Assembly (NCBI RefSeq): GCF_014201715.1
Contig: NZ_JACHFD010000013.1
Span: forward strand, 62,001 to 126,000
Length of the DNA stretch: 64,000 nt
Source of the DNA: Haloferula luteola
Lineage (GTDB): Bacteria; Verrucomicrobiota; Verrucomicrobiia; Verrucomicrobiales; Akkermansiaceae
Direction of reading: 5' to 3'
Under the pieces are notes generated by a model, which did not search any database, was not told the DNA's origin, and saw only the letters and a program-made list of their open reading frames with translations. Each line of letters begins with the position of its first letter. Position 1 is the stretch's first letter. A program made the translations under genes and the position numbers. Positions 56,554 through 64,000 of the stretch are shown here, one piece after another.

Positions 56554-58347
56554 TCATTCCTCGGGTTTTCCCCCGGTTCGCAAGGCCAGGACCCACTTCG
56601 CCAGTGCTAGAGTTTCCCCGTCAGAAAGCAGCTCATGCCCCGGCATGTCGGTCCCCGGCAAGCCCCAGTGAATGGCTCGCGCGACCGTTGAAGCATCCAC
56701 CGTCCACACAAATGGACCTTCGACCAAATTTGCCGGCTGCCGCACCCAGCGCTTTGCGAACTCTCCATCACCTCGTCCTTCCGGACCGTGACACACCGCA
56801 CAATGAGCCGCAAACAACCGCGAGCCCTCACCCTCAGGCTCCCCTTCAGGACGCCATTCAAGGGATCGCACCCCCCTCCACTCGCGCGCATCTTCCTGAT
56901 CCGACATCAGCCATGCGATCAAGTCCGCTCCTCGATCGTCCTCGAAAAGATGCGCGTACGACGGCATCGGGCTCCCCACCACCCATTTCTGAGGAGCTAG
57001 AAAGTGTTCCTTCAGCCATGCTGCCGATCGCCGCGCCCCAACATGGGTCAAATCGGGTCCCTGTCTCCGATTTCCAATCGTCACCGGGCGTTCGTGCAGC
57101 ACCTTATCCACGTTCGAGGGCGGACCCCAACCTTCGGGATCCTCCGGTCGGACAAATCGCGAATGGCAGGCAATGCACCCCTCCGCCAAATACACCTGCC
57201 TGCCCCTTTCTTCCGCAGTTTCCCTCGACGCTCCCGTTCCCCCCTGGGAACGCCAACACGCGATCCCCAACACTCCTCCCACCGCCAGCCACTGCCGCCA
57301 CGCACGCCATCCAGTGAGAGCGAGGGCCAACCCAGCTCCCGAGATTGCCACAAATTCCCACGGCACTCGCTGCAGGGCCTGAGCCATTCCAATCCCATTG
57401 GCAGACCCGAACCATCCTGCCACGGCGAAAACCCAGGCAGCCCTCCAGACCACTGTCGAGGAGCGCCCTGCCCAACCCGGCCAGGTCACCAACGCTGCCG
57501 AATAAATCGAAACTCCCACAGGATACATCCAACCCGCCAACCCGCGGGTGGACGGATGATTCACCGCCAACGCCGCGATCGCCAAGACCCCCCATGCCAC
57601 CGCCACCGGCTCCTTCCAAACTCTTCGAGCCAGCCATTCACCAGCCAGTCCACCCGCAAGCAAATGCAGGCCCGCATTGCGCCAGAGCATCGCGCCCCCC
57701 CAAGTACCTTCCTTCAAGTCCCGCTCATGCTGGATGATGAAAAATGCCGCGGAGTCCAACCACACCAACGCCAGGAAAACACCCACCGCCACCACAGCCC
57801 CTCCCACCCCCACTTCACCGTGACTCGGCCCTGAAGGAACCCGTTGCTCCTCCAACCCCGAAGGCACCAGCCAACTGCCCAAAAGCGCAAATCCAGCACC
57901 GATCCAGGCCTGCATCTCAGGACTTGCAGAAAACACCCACGGCACATTGCAGATCGCGTACCCCAGTCCGGTGCCCCACCCAATCCACCGAGCTCCACAC
58001 CAACCAGGCAACAAGGCCGCCAAGGAAACCGTTCCCCCTCCTACTGCCAGGCCCGTCAGGACCGCCACTCCCATCCCACTCACCCCTCCCGATGCCCACG
58101 GCGCGAGAACCGCTGCACAGGCCGCCAGCACCAACGCCAGCCGCAGCCCGACAACCGTCGCCCCTCGTTTGGCCACCCCAAAACCCGCCGCAATTCCCGC
58201 CACCGCCATGGCTCCCAAAGCCCACTTTTCGGCTGCAGGCCCCGCCCCGTGCCCACGCAACAACTCGACGAACGCGAACTGCGCAAAAATCAAAAAGAAA
58301 CCATAGACCGCCGCCACTGCACCGGCCGCTCGTGCTTGAATCTTCAT
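56554..58347 (-). CDS. Transporter-like membrane domain fused to CcoO-like and CcoP-like cytochrome c domains
   Basis: The 597-residue protein has about 12 helices in residues 5-365 with transporter (MFS-like) features, then two c-type haem motifs: CIACH at 391-395 and CAVCH at 516-520. The first haem domain (RGRQVYLAEGCIACHSRFVRP, then RQGPDLTHVG and Met461 in SPMPSYAHL) reads like the CcoO subunit of cbb3 oxidase; the second (GSRLFAAHCAVCHGPEGRGDGEFAKR, Met568 in TDMPGH) like the C-terminal haem domain of CcoP. Such a chain of transporter and two cytochromes is not an arrangement I know. The ATG at 58347 overlaps the preceding gene by four bases. It probably takes electrons from a donor and passes them to the CcoN-like partner, or the reverse. 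Confidence 0.85.
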   Translation of the reverse strand: MKIQARAAGAVAAVYGFFLIFAQFAFVELLRGHGAGPAAEKWALGAMAVAGIAAGFGVAKRGATVVGLRLALVLAACAAVLAPWASGGVSGMGVAVLTGLAVGGGTVSLAALLPGWCGARWIGWGTGLGYAICNVPWVFSASPEMQAWIGAGFALLGSWLVPSGLEEQRVPSGPSHGEVGVGGAVVAVGVFLALVWLDSAAFFIIQHERDLKEGTWGGAMLWRNAGLHLLAGGLAGEWLARRVWKEPVAVAWGVLAIAALAVNHPSTRGLAGWMYPVGVSIYSAALVTWPGWAGRSSTVVWRAAWVFAVAGWFGSANGIGMAQALQRVPWEFVAISGAGLALALTGWRAWRQWLAVGGVLGIACWRSQGGTGASRETAEERGRQVYLAEGCIACHSRFVRPEDPEGWGPPSNVDKVLHERPVTIGNRRQGPDLTHVGARRSAAWLKEHFLAPQKWVVGSPMPSYAHLFEDDRGADLIAWLMSDQEDAREWRGVRSLEWRPEGEPEGEGSRLFAAHCAVCHGPEGRGDGEFAKRWVRQPANLVEGPFVWTVDASTVARAIHWGLPGTDMPGHELLSDGETLALAKWVLALRTGGKPEE

Positions 58348-58724
58348 CGGCACCACCGCTTCCGAATTCCGTAAAATTGCACGATGCCCACAACGCCATC
58401 CGTCGCAGCCACCCCCACCCACGCCGTCTCCAGTCTCCCAGACAAAACATTCACCGTCACAAAGACCGCAACCCAAGCTCGAACCATTGCTGTCCAACCC
58501 CATACCGCCTCGGCCTCTCGTGCCCCCCGCCAAACCCAACCATAACTGAAGCCCACGCTCCCCACAAAAACTCCAATCCAGCGCACCCACACCCAAGACT
58601 CCGGTCCGACCTCACCAATCCCTAACAGACTCAACACCCACCCAGGCCAAAACACTAGCATCAGGCCAGTCAAAGCATCCATGGCACCCACGCCAGCACT
58701 CCATCTCTTGACGATCGTCATCAT
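58344..58724 (-). CDS. Small membrane protein of the cytochrome cluster
   Basis: The 126-residue protein has four helices (about 15-35, 47-65, 78-97 and 101-117) and a basic tail (YGIRKRWCR). It overlaps the genes on both sides by four bases, so it is co-translated in the cluster. Its length and position suggest a small subunit of the complex, comparable in place to CcoQ or CcoS, but no family is recognised. Confidence 0.75.
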   Translation of the reverse strand: MMTIVKRWSAGVGAMDALTGLMLVFWPGWVLSLLGIGEVGPESWVWVRWIGVFVGSVGFSYGWVWRGAREAEAVWGWTAMVRAWVAVFVTVNVLSGRLETAWVGVAATDGVVGIVQFYGIRKRWCR

Positions 58725-59932
58725 GCTTTTGCACCACACTTGGATTCCCCGGACACCCCCGCTGCCAACCACCAATGCAGGGACACCGCCAACATCACCA
58801 CCCCACAGCCAGATCGGATTCCCCACCCTGCAATTCTCCAGCCGGGATTCTCTGCCATCCACGCCACGCCGCCGCCTTCAGCCCATCCCATTCCCATCAA
58901 GACCCCCACCATCACCCATGCCGCCCCCTGCCAAAGCCACGCACTGAAGCGAGAGCCCAAATTCACGCCAAGGAGACGAAGCAGGCAGGCACAAAATGAG
59001 GTAGTGAAACCCGCCATCGCCAGATGCGAATGCGCCACCAATCCCTGAGTGAATTTGAGCCGATCCAACACATCGGGAAAATACGCCGTCACTCCACTCA
59101 ACACCAACAGCGCCCACCATCCGAACATCGCCTGGCGCCACCACTGAGTACCCTCCGGCCACTCATAACGCCTCCACCAGATGGGCAGGCCCACCACCCA
59201 CGGCACCAGCATCACCATCGCGCCCTCTTGCCAGAAATCCCAATGCGTGCCTCCGAGAAACTCGGTGACCCCGAAGACGGCCCAGGAAAGCCCAAAATAC
59301 CCGAGCACGATCCTCCCAGTTCGCCCGTCTGTTGCCAAGCGAAGCCCAACGCTGGCAGGCAATAACATCATCAATCCCACCACAAACAACGTCGACCCCA
59401 ACAAACTCGATCCCGTGGGCCCTCCCGTCGTCGAATCAATCGGAGGATAAAGCTCCGGTGAGGCAGCCACCGCCATCATCACAGGAATCATCGCCAACCC
59501 CACCAAGCCTCCCCATCGCAGCACCGGACGCCATCGGCACTCTCCGCGCCACAAGGCCACCCACAATATCCCCATCGCCACCAGCAACCCCGCCAACGCG
59601 CCTCCTTTCCAGTCGAGGAATATTTTCCCCGAACTCCCACCGTTCAACCAGCTGAGCCCCCCCACAGCCAAGGCGGCAGACCAGGCACCCAGCGCAGCAT
59701 CTGCCCATCGACGGGAAACCCCGTAGACCCCAAACAACCACGCGACCATCGGCAACGCCGTCCAACCATACAGCTGCCCATTCAAATGAACGGGCACCCA
59801 TCTCCCATACGTCCACTCGCCCACCTGCCACTTGGGAAACAAAAGGAGCAGAGATAACCACAACCCGACGGCATTGGCCACCACCAGCCACCCCAGCGCA
59901 TGCCGCGCCGCACTTCGAACTCCCCCATTCAC
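58721..59932 (-). CDS. CcoN-like haem-copper oxidase subunit lacking most copper ligands
   Basis: The 403-residue protein has about 11-12 helices and aligns with CcoN of cbb3 oxidases, though it is shorter (family about 475). The low-spin haem ligand His49 in VPVHLNGQLYGW is present, and so is the pair His301/His303 (VAHSHLAMAGF), which bind the second haem and the b haem. The copper ligands are altered: the helix-6 His of the GHNAV motif is replaced around Ser175 (GPTGSSLLGS), and of the HH pair in helix 7 only one His may remain (His230 in GGTHWDFW). A functional CuB site is therefore unlikely. The start is GTG at 59932, overlapping the ATPase stop by four bases. Confidence 0.82.
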   Translation of the reverse strand: MNGGVRSAARHALGWLVVANAVGLWLSLLLLFPKWQVGEWTYGRWVPVHLNGQLYGWTALPMVAWLFGVYGVSRRWADAALGAWSAALAVGGLSWLNGGSSGKIFLDWKGGALAGLLVAMGILWVALWRGECRWRPVLRWGGLVGLAMIPVMMAVAASPELYPPIDSTTGGPTGSSLLGSTLFVVGLMMLLPASVGLRLATDGRTGRIVLGYFGLSWAVFGVTEFLGGTHWDFWQEGAMVMLVPWVVGLPIWWRRYEWPEGTQWWRQAMFGWWALLVLSGVTAYFPDVLDRLKFTQGLVAHSHLAMAGFTTSFCACLLRLLGVNLGSRFSAWLWQGAAWVMVGVLMGMGWAEGGGVAWMAENPGWRIAGWGIRSGCGVVMLAVSLHWWLAAGVSGESKCGAKA

Positions 59933-60591
59933 TCCTCCACCCTCCCGTCCCGCATCCGCACCACCCGGGAACAGCGGCTCGCCAAATCCACATCGTGCGT
60001 CGCCATCACCAACGTGAGCCCACGCTCCGCCACCAATTTCATCAATAGCTCGAACACCGCCTCTCGATTGCGCTCGTCCAAGGCACCTGTCGGCTCATCC
60101 GCTAACAGAACTCGAGGGCGATTCATCAGCGCCCGGCACAAGGCACCACGCTGACGCTCCCCACCTGAAAGCTCTCGCACCCTCCGGTCCAGACGCTGTA
60201 AAAGCCCGGTTTCCTCTGCCAACTCACGAACACGATCACGCGCGGCGGATGCGGACATCCCCACCGCCACGGCTGGCACCAGGAGATTTTCCTCCAGGGT
60301 CAATCCAGGCATCAGGTGATGCAACTGAAACACAAATCCCACCGTATGGCGCAAGAGCTCCCGGCGCGACACCTCGTCGAACACGCCCCGGCCCGCCACC
60401 GTCACCCGGCCCTCCTGCGGCAGCTCCAGTCCGGCAATCACATTGAGCAAGGTCGACTTCCCACACCCAGAACTCCCAACCAAAGCCAAGGTCTCTCCCG
60501 CCTCGACGAGCAAATCGACACCCTTGAGCACCTCAATACGACCTTCGTCGTAGCTTCGCCACACATCATTCACTTGGATGATCGTTTCCAT
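59929..60591 (-). CDS. ABC transporter ATPase, LolD/MacB type
   Basis: The 220-residue protein has the Walker A GSSGCGKSTLLNVIAG, signature LSGGERQRGALCRALMNRPRVL, Walker B LLADEPTGAL and the H-loop ATHD, and clearly pairs with the next permease. The overlap with the permease is one base (TGATG). Permease-linked ATPases of this type drive release of lipoproteins or export of small molecules. Confidence 0.93.
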   Translation of the reverse strand: METIIQVNDVWRSYDEGRIEVLKGVDLLVEAGETLALVGSSGCGKSTLLNVIAGLELPQEGRVTVAGRGVFDEVSRRELLRHTVGFVFQLHHLMPGLTLEENLLVPAVAVGMSASAARDRVRELAEETGLLQRLDRRVRELSGGERQRGALCRALMNRPRVLLADEPTGALDERNREAVFELLMKLVAERGLTLVMATHDVDLASRCSRVVRMRDGRVEE

Positions 60592-61703
60592 CACTCAAAT
60601 CTCAAAGCCTCGGCCGGTTTCAACTTCGCAGCATGAATGGCGGGATAAAGAGCTCCACCCACCCCCGTCAACATCGCCAATACCACCGCCCCCAGAACCT
60701 CCCGCATGCCCACTTGGGGTTCAATGTAACCTTGGAGCGCCGGGAGAACCTTCAGCAAACGCAGACCGCCTATCGAAAGCAACCATCCGGCCAACACCCC
60801 GATGCTCGAAAGTGCAAGCGACTCGCCCAAAATCATTCGTGCCAATTGCCCCCGCGAAAAACCACACACCCTCAAAACCGCGAGCTCTCGAATGCGGCTG
60901 AAGACGGAAAGAATCATCGTATTCGTCACACTCAAACCTCCCAACAAAAAGGCACATCCGCCCACCACCCAGGCCGTGGTTTTCAAAATCCTGAACTGGG
61001 AATAGCTTCGACTGAACTCCTCGTTTTCCAGGGCGGTCAAACGGTCGTGGTGGGCATCGATCCATGCCTTCACCTCTCTGGGCTCATGCCCCTCGGCGAG
61101 AGCCACCGTGACCACGGAGGACCCCCCCTCCTTGTGAAAGGCCCGCTGGCATTCCTTGAGGGGCATGAAGACCCCCCCGTTTTCGAAACCATTTTCCATT
61201 CTCACCACGCCCGCCACTGGATAGCGATCCTGCCCAAGCTCCACTTCATCGCCTGCTGTTGCCTTGAGGAAATCGGCCGCTCGTTCTCCCAGTACCACAC
61301 CGCGCCCGTCGTCTAAAAATCCCTCCAGCCCTCCGCTCAGCCACTCCGCCTTCTCCAGCCTGCCATCACTCGCTCGAATCCCAAAGCAAGTCACCACAGG
61401 GCGATCCGGAGCTGCGATGATCGTGAACAAAACAGGCTGCGCCTCCTTCACAAACGACTGCTCTTCCAGTTCTTCGACCAAGGTTTCCGGCACATTGCTG
61501 AAGAACAAATCCGAAACATTGCGCTCAAACACCACCATCTCCGCATCACTGCGGAGGATCTTCTCAAACATCTTCACCGCACCGCCGAGCAACCCCACCA
61601 CGCTCAGCAAAGTCGCCACCCCCAATGCAATCCCTGTGGCTCCAATCGCGGTGCGCACGCGGTGCCGACGCAAATTCGTCAAAATCAATTTCCAAAGGCT
61701 CAT
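60591..61703 (-). CDS. ABC transporter permease, FtsX/MacB family
   Basis: The 370-residue protein starts MSLWKLILTNLRRHRVRTA with the first helix at 17-38, an outside MacB-like domain of about 210 residues and three C-terminal helices (VVGGCAFLLGGLSV, ALSSIGVLAGWLLS, VLGAVVLAMLTGVGGAL). A conserved SRIRELAVLRVCGFSRGQL loop matches the FtsX family. I use the ATG at 61703 rather than the upstream ORF. The permease and ATPase are typical of the LolCDE/MacB type; their place in this cluster suggests a role in handling or assembling the haem proteins, which is inference. Confidence 0.92.
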   Translation of the reverse strand: MSLWKLILTNLRRHRVRTAIGATGIALGVATLLSVVGLLGGAVKMFEKILRSDAEMVVFERNVSDLFFSNVPETLVEELEEQSFVKEAQPVLFTIIAAPDRPVVTCFGIRASDGRLEKAEWLSGGLEGFLDDGRGVVLGERAADFLKATAGDEVELGQDRYPVAGVVRMENGFENGGVFMPLKECQRAFHKEGGSSVVTVALAEGHEPREVKAWIDAHHDRLTALENEEFSRSYSQFRILKTTAWVVGGCAFLLGGLSVTNTMILSVFSRIRELAVLRVCGFSRGQLARMILGESLALSSIGVLAGWLLSIGGLRLLKVLPALQGYIEPQVGMREVLGAVVLAMLTGVGGALYPAIHAAKLKPAEALRFE

Positions 61704-61770
61704 CGTCTCTTGGTTTCCACTTCTCCTTTCGTCGGGATCCTCGATCCCCTCCCTCCTTTTCAACAAACTC

Positions 61771-62700
61771 TCACCCGGCTGCGGTATCCCCCTCCGATAG
61801 CAACGCGGCGACCCCTTCCGGAATTTCGATGCGAAGAGGAACCAACATTCCCCAGCGCTCCGCAGGCCCGGGAAGCGCAGCTTGCACCCGGTCACCCACC
61901 ACCACCAAACGCTCCAATCGCACCACCGCCGCGGCAAATCCTTCCGCCATCACCAGATTCGGGCGTCCCAGCGCCTCGTCCCGGCCTGCTGTTTTCCCAG
62001 CACCACCCACCACGTCCTTCACATCGTCGGCGGCCTGATAGGCCAGTCCTCGCAACAATGCGAGCCGATCCAGCAACTGCAGCTCTCGCTCGCTCGCCCT
62101 GCCAATCATCGCAGGCAACACCAACGTCAACCTCAAGAGATCCCCCGTCTTTCGAGCCGCGACTTCACTGACGTCCGCCGCCGATTGCCCACCCTGCCAA
62201 TCCCCGAGGTCATGCGACTGGCCCCCAATCATCCCGACTGTACCCAAACACCGATCCACCCACTCGCCCGCTCGTTCACGACGCGCCAATGACGCCCCAT
62301 TCATGCCCTGCCAAAGCAAAAGATAACCCCGATTGATCATCGCCAAGGCCGCCAACATGGCCGTGCCTTCACCATGCAACACATGAAGCGCCGGCATGCT
62401 CCGGCGGGTGACTGCATCATCCATCGCCGGCAGATCATCGAACACCAACGAAGCCGTGTGAAGATACTCAATCCCACACGCCATCGCCCGCGCCTGAGCC
62501 TCGGGCACCCCCATCTCGATCCCCACCAAATAGGCCGCCACGGCCCGGGTCAACGAGCCCGGTCGTGCCAATAAATCACCCAGCGCTGCCGCCAACCGAC
62601 GCTCAACTCCCTCCGGCCGACCCATCCCCTGCCGAAAACTTTCCGCCATCAGTGCCTTCGCACAGCTGGCCCGTTTGGCCCACCAAAAATCAGGATTCAT
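61771..62700 (-). CDS. Polyprenyl (farnesyl/geranylgeranyl-type) diphosphate synthase
   Basis: The 309-residue protein has the first Asp-rich motif DDLPAMDDAVTRR (Asp88, Asp89, Asp94) and the second DDVKD, both needed to bind diphosphate. It condenses isopentenyl diphosphate with allylic primers. The chain length of the product cannot be told. It lies 11 bases after the YceI gene and 67 bases before the permease gene, so it is probably in the same transcript. Its presence with a YceI lipid-binding protein suggests a shared isoprenoid or quinone theme. Confidence 0.9.
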   Translation of the reverse strand: MNPDFWWAKRASCAKALMAESFRQGMGRPEGVERRLAAALGDLLARPGSLTRAVAAYLVGIEMGVPEAQARAMACGIEYLHTASLVFDDLPAMDDAVTRRSMPALHVLHGEGTAMLAALAMINRGYLLLWQGMNGASLARRERAGEWVDRCLGTVGMIGGQSHDLGDWQGGQSAADVSEVAARKTGDLLRLTLVLPAMIGRASERELQLLDRLALLRGLAYQAADDVKDVVGGAGKTAGRDEALGRPNLVMAEGFAAAVVRLERLVVVGDRVQAALPGPAERWGMLVPLRIEIPEGVAALLSEGDTAAG

Positions 62701-62711
62701 GGCTTCGTCAC

Positions 62712-63251
62712 TTAGAGTTTACCGACCAAATGAAAGCGCACCTTCAATTCAGGCTTCACGGTCATGATCGCCATCGAGCGGACAATCGGCAGGGAAAAAT
62801 CCGTGTAGTCCAGCTGCACTGCCCCATCAATCGTCACCCACTCCCCGTCCTTTTCCACCGTGTAAGGAAAAGCAATCGCCTTGCTCACACCGTGAATCGT
62901 CAAGTTCCCCATGGCGAAATGCTTGCCATCCTTCTCCCATGTCTTTGTGAACCTGAATGAACCCGCCGGCTTCGCCGATCCCAGCCATTTGAGCATCTCC
63001 TGATCCCGATCCGCCTCGCCCGTCTTCAAGTCGTCGAAGGTCCACTTCAAAACAAAGGATTGAGGCAACAAAGTCGACACATCTCCGTCCACCTTTGCCT
63101 CATAGTCCTCAAGCGTCCCGGTGAAAGCGTGCCCCGTCGCCTTCGCGTCAACCTGGATACGGCTGCGCTTCGGGTCGATCTTCAAAGGCGCGGCTTGCAC
63201 CGCTCCTGCCAGCAGCAGCCCGCTGAGCGCGAGGCCGATGGATTTCCGCAT
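62712..63251 (-). CDS. YceI-family periplasmic lipid-binding-like protein
   Basis: The 179-residue protein has a signal peptide (MRKSIGLALSGLLLAGAVQA) and the lipocalin-like YceI fold: DPKRSRIQVDAKATGHAFTG near the start, then GNLTIHGVSKAIAFPYTV and TDFSLPIVRSMAIM. YceI homologues such as TT1927b bind polyprenyl-type quinone precursors. I use the ATG at 63251, since an upstream in-frame ATG at 63314 would hide the signal peptide. It is the first gene of the cluster on the minus strand and divergent from the gene at 63357. Confidence 0.87.
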   Translation of the reverse strand: MRKSIGLALSGLLLAGAVQAAPLKIDPKRSRIQVDAKATGHAFTGTLEDYEAKVDGDVSTLLPQSFVLKWTFDDLKTGEADRDQEMLKWLGSAKPAGSFRFTKTWEKDGKHFAMGNLTIHGVSKAIAFPYTVEKDGEWVTIDGAVQLDYTDFSLPIVRSMAIMTVKPELKVRFHLVGKL

Positions 63252-63282
63252 CGCCTTTCCCGCGATCCAGTGTTTGTTGAGG

Positions 63283-63306
63283 CCCACGCTCCGGTGGGAT
63301 TTTTTC
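63283..63306 (+). terminator. Possible weak terminator or leader hairpin before the gene at 63357
   Basis: CCCAC and GTGGG form a five-base stem around GCTCCG, followed by ATTTTTTCG. It lies between two divergent genes, 50 bases before the plus-strand start. A weak leader attenuator is possible, but the short stem makes it uncertain. Confidence 0.28.
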
Positions 63307-63356
63307 GTTTTCATCGTCCACAGGGGTTCTGAGTTTCTTAAACCATCACGATCGCC

Positions 63357-63827
63357 ATGAAAATCCGTTCGCTTCTGTTTCTGCTGCTGTCCCTCTTGGT
63401 CCTTCCCTGCCTCGCCGATCCTTACAAGGCGGGAGAAACCATCGAGGTCTTTTCGGCAAAAGATCAGCATCAAAAAGCCTACACGCTTGAGCCCAAAAAC
63501 ACACGCTATCTCCTCGTCAGCCACGACATGGAAACCGGAAAGGCCGCCAACAAGGTTCTCGACGGGCTCGGCGCCGATTACCTGCCCGGCAAGAAGGCGA
63601 TCTACATGGCCAACATCCACGGCATGCCCGGCATCGGCCGGATGTTCGCTCTCCCGAAAATGCGGAAGTACGCCCACCGCATCATCCTCGGAGACGATGC
63701 CGAATTGATCGCCCACTTCCCCCAGCAAGCTGGCAAAGTCACCGTGCTCAAGCTCTCCGGGAAAAAGATCGTTTCGATCCAATATTGGGATCCAGCCAAG
63801 GAAGCCCCAGGAACGTATCTCCCCTAA
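63357..63827 (+). CDS. Secreted hypothetical protein, perhaps thioredoxin-like
   Basis: The 156-residue protein has a signal peptide (LLFLLLSLLVLPCLA). The rest, with RYLLVSHDMETGKAANKVLDGL, RIILGDDAELIAHFPQQAGKVTVLKL and a C-terminal YLP, has spacing like YtfJ-type or thioredoxin-like proteins, but no CxxC motif is present. Function unknown. It is divergent from the YceI gene. Confidence 0.75.
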   Translation: MKIRSLLFLLLSLLVLPCLADPYKAGETIEVFSAKDQHQKAYTLEPKNTRYLLVSHDMETGKAANKVLDGLGADYLPGKKAIYMANIHGMPGIGRMFALPKMRKYAHRIILGDDAELIAHFPQQAGKVTVLKLSGKKIVSIQYWDPAKEAPGTYLP

Positions 63828-63883
63828 GGCCACTTGCGACACCCATCGCTGCCTCACGAGCGATGCTGAAAATGGGAAAAGAA

Positions 63884-64000
63884 TCATCGAGAAATCAAAA
63901 GAGAAAAGGGATCGCCATTGCCGCGCCCGACGTCGTCATATCGGGCACATTCAAAGCCAGATTCCGCCGCGACCTTGACCGCCGCGAAATCACCCTTTTC
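63884..64000 (-). CDS. C-terminal end of a gene cut by the window edge
   Basis: On the minus strand a frame runs from the window edge to a TGA at 63884. The 38 visible residues include KVAAESGFECARYDD and GRGNGDPFSLLISR, with the look of the C-terminus of a class I methyltransferase (AESGF.. then GRG..PF.LLI). Too little is visible to be sure. The plus strand also holds an open frame from ATG 63863 to the edge, but its composition (KESSRNQKRKG) looks less like a real protein. Confidence 0.45.
   Translation of the reverse strand, partial: EKGDFAAVKVAAESGFECARYDDVGRGNGDPFSLLISR

Noticed and set aside
63863-64000. Plus-strand frame open to the right window edge
   Set aside because: Composition does not resemble a protein start with a ribosome site, and the minus-strand frame across the same bases has a more protein-like ending.
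1-64000. tRNA genes, CRISPR arrays, insertion sequences and prophage
   Set aside because: No cloverleaf-type TpsiC arm with matching acceptor stem, no regularly spaced repeats, and no transposase or integrase frame was seen by eye. A tRNA scan would be needed to be certain.

Overview
The window is a chromosomal segment from a GC-rich bacterium that is most likely a member of Verrucomicrobiota. This is inferred from gene content: a 34-residue AURKAIP1/COX24-type basic protein, two PEP-CTERM surface proteins, a TIGR02597-like secreted protein, a large extracellular sulfatase, an ECF sigma factor followed by an anti-sigma/von Willebrand fusion and a 2250-residue envelope protein, and a Ser/Thr kinase with C-type-lectin-like sensor domains. 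No tRNA, rRNA, CRISPR array, insertion sequence or phage gene was recognised. The window is dense, with many 1-4 base overlaps and several GTG starts.

Layout. 1-13.1 kb: an envelope module on the minus strand (ECF sigma factor, anti-sigma/vWA protein, giant beta-rich membrane protein) followed by a family 1 glycoside hydrolase that carries a circularly permuted solute-binding domain. 13.3-21.2 kb: the mini ribosomal-type protein, hisG, a multidomain sulfatase and a discoidin/L-type-lectin protein. 21.6-27.1 kb: housekeeping genes (rpsA, a GAF histidine kinase with a small membrane protein, rpmE type B, holA). 27.1-36.1 kb: a PEP-CTERM trypsin-like protein, a sialidase-like lipid-side enzyme, an aminopeptidase, tadA, argB, a CHASE2-like membrane protein, an AmgK-like sugar kinase and a K+/H+ antiporter. 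36.2-39.2 kb: two overlapping flavin-dependent-halogenase-like genes, convergent with a lectin-domain Ser/Thr kinase. 41.8-50.7 kb: two divergent CPBP proteases, thiL, trmL, rseP, small lipoproteins and a comM/yifB ATPase. 50.8-56.4 kb: a PEP-CTERM protein, a TIGR02597-like protein, a PfkB kinase, thiE, accC and accB.

56.5-63.3 kb holds the most unusual unit: a minus-strand run of seven genes, YceI-like protein, polyprenyl synthase, FtsX/MacB-type permease, its ATPase, a CcoN-like haem-copper oxidase subunit that keeps the haem ligands but lacks most of the copper ligands, a 126-residue membrane protein, and a transporter-like membrane domain fused to CcoO-like and CcoP-like cytochrome c domains. 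The last five genes overlap end to start. They look like one assembled membrane complex that is related to cbb3 oxidases but probably cannot reduce oxygen in the usual way. This is the best candidate for an undescribed system.

All functions are read from the sequence and from memory of protein families; no database search was possible.
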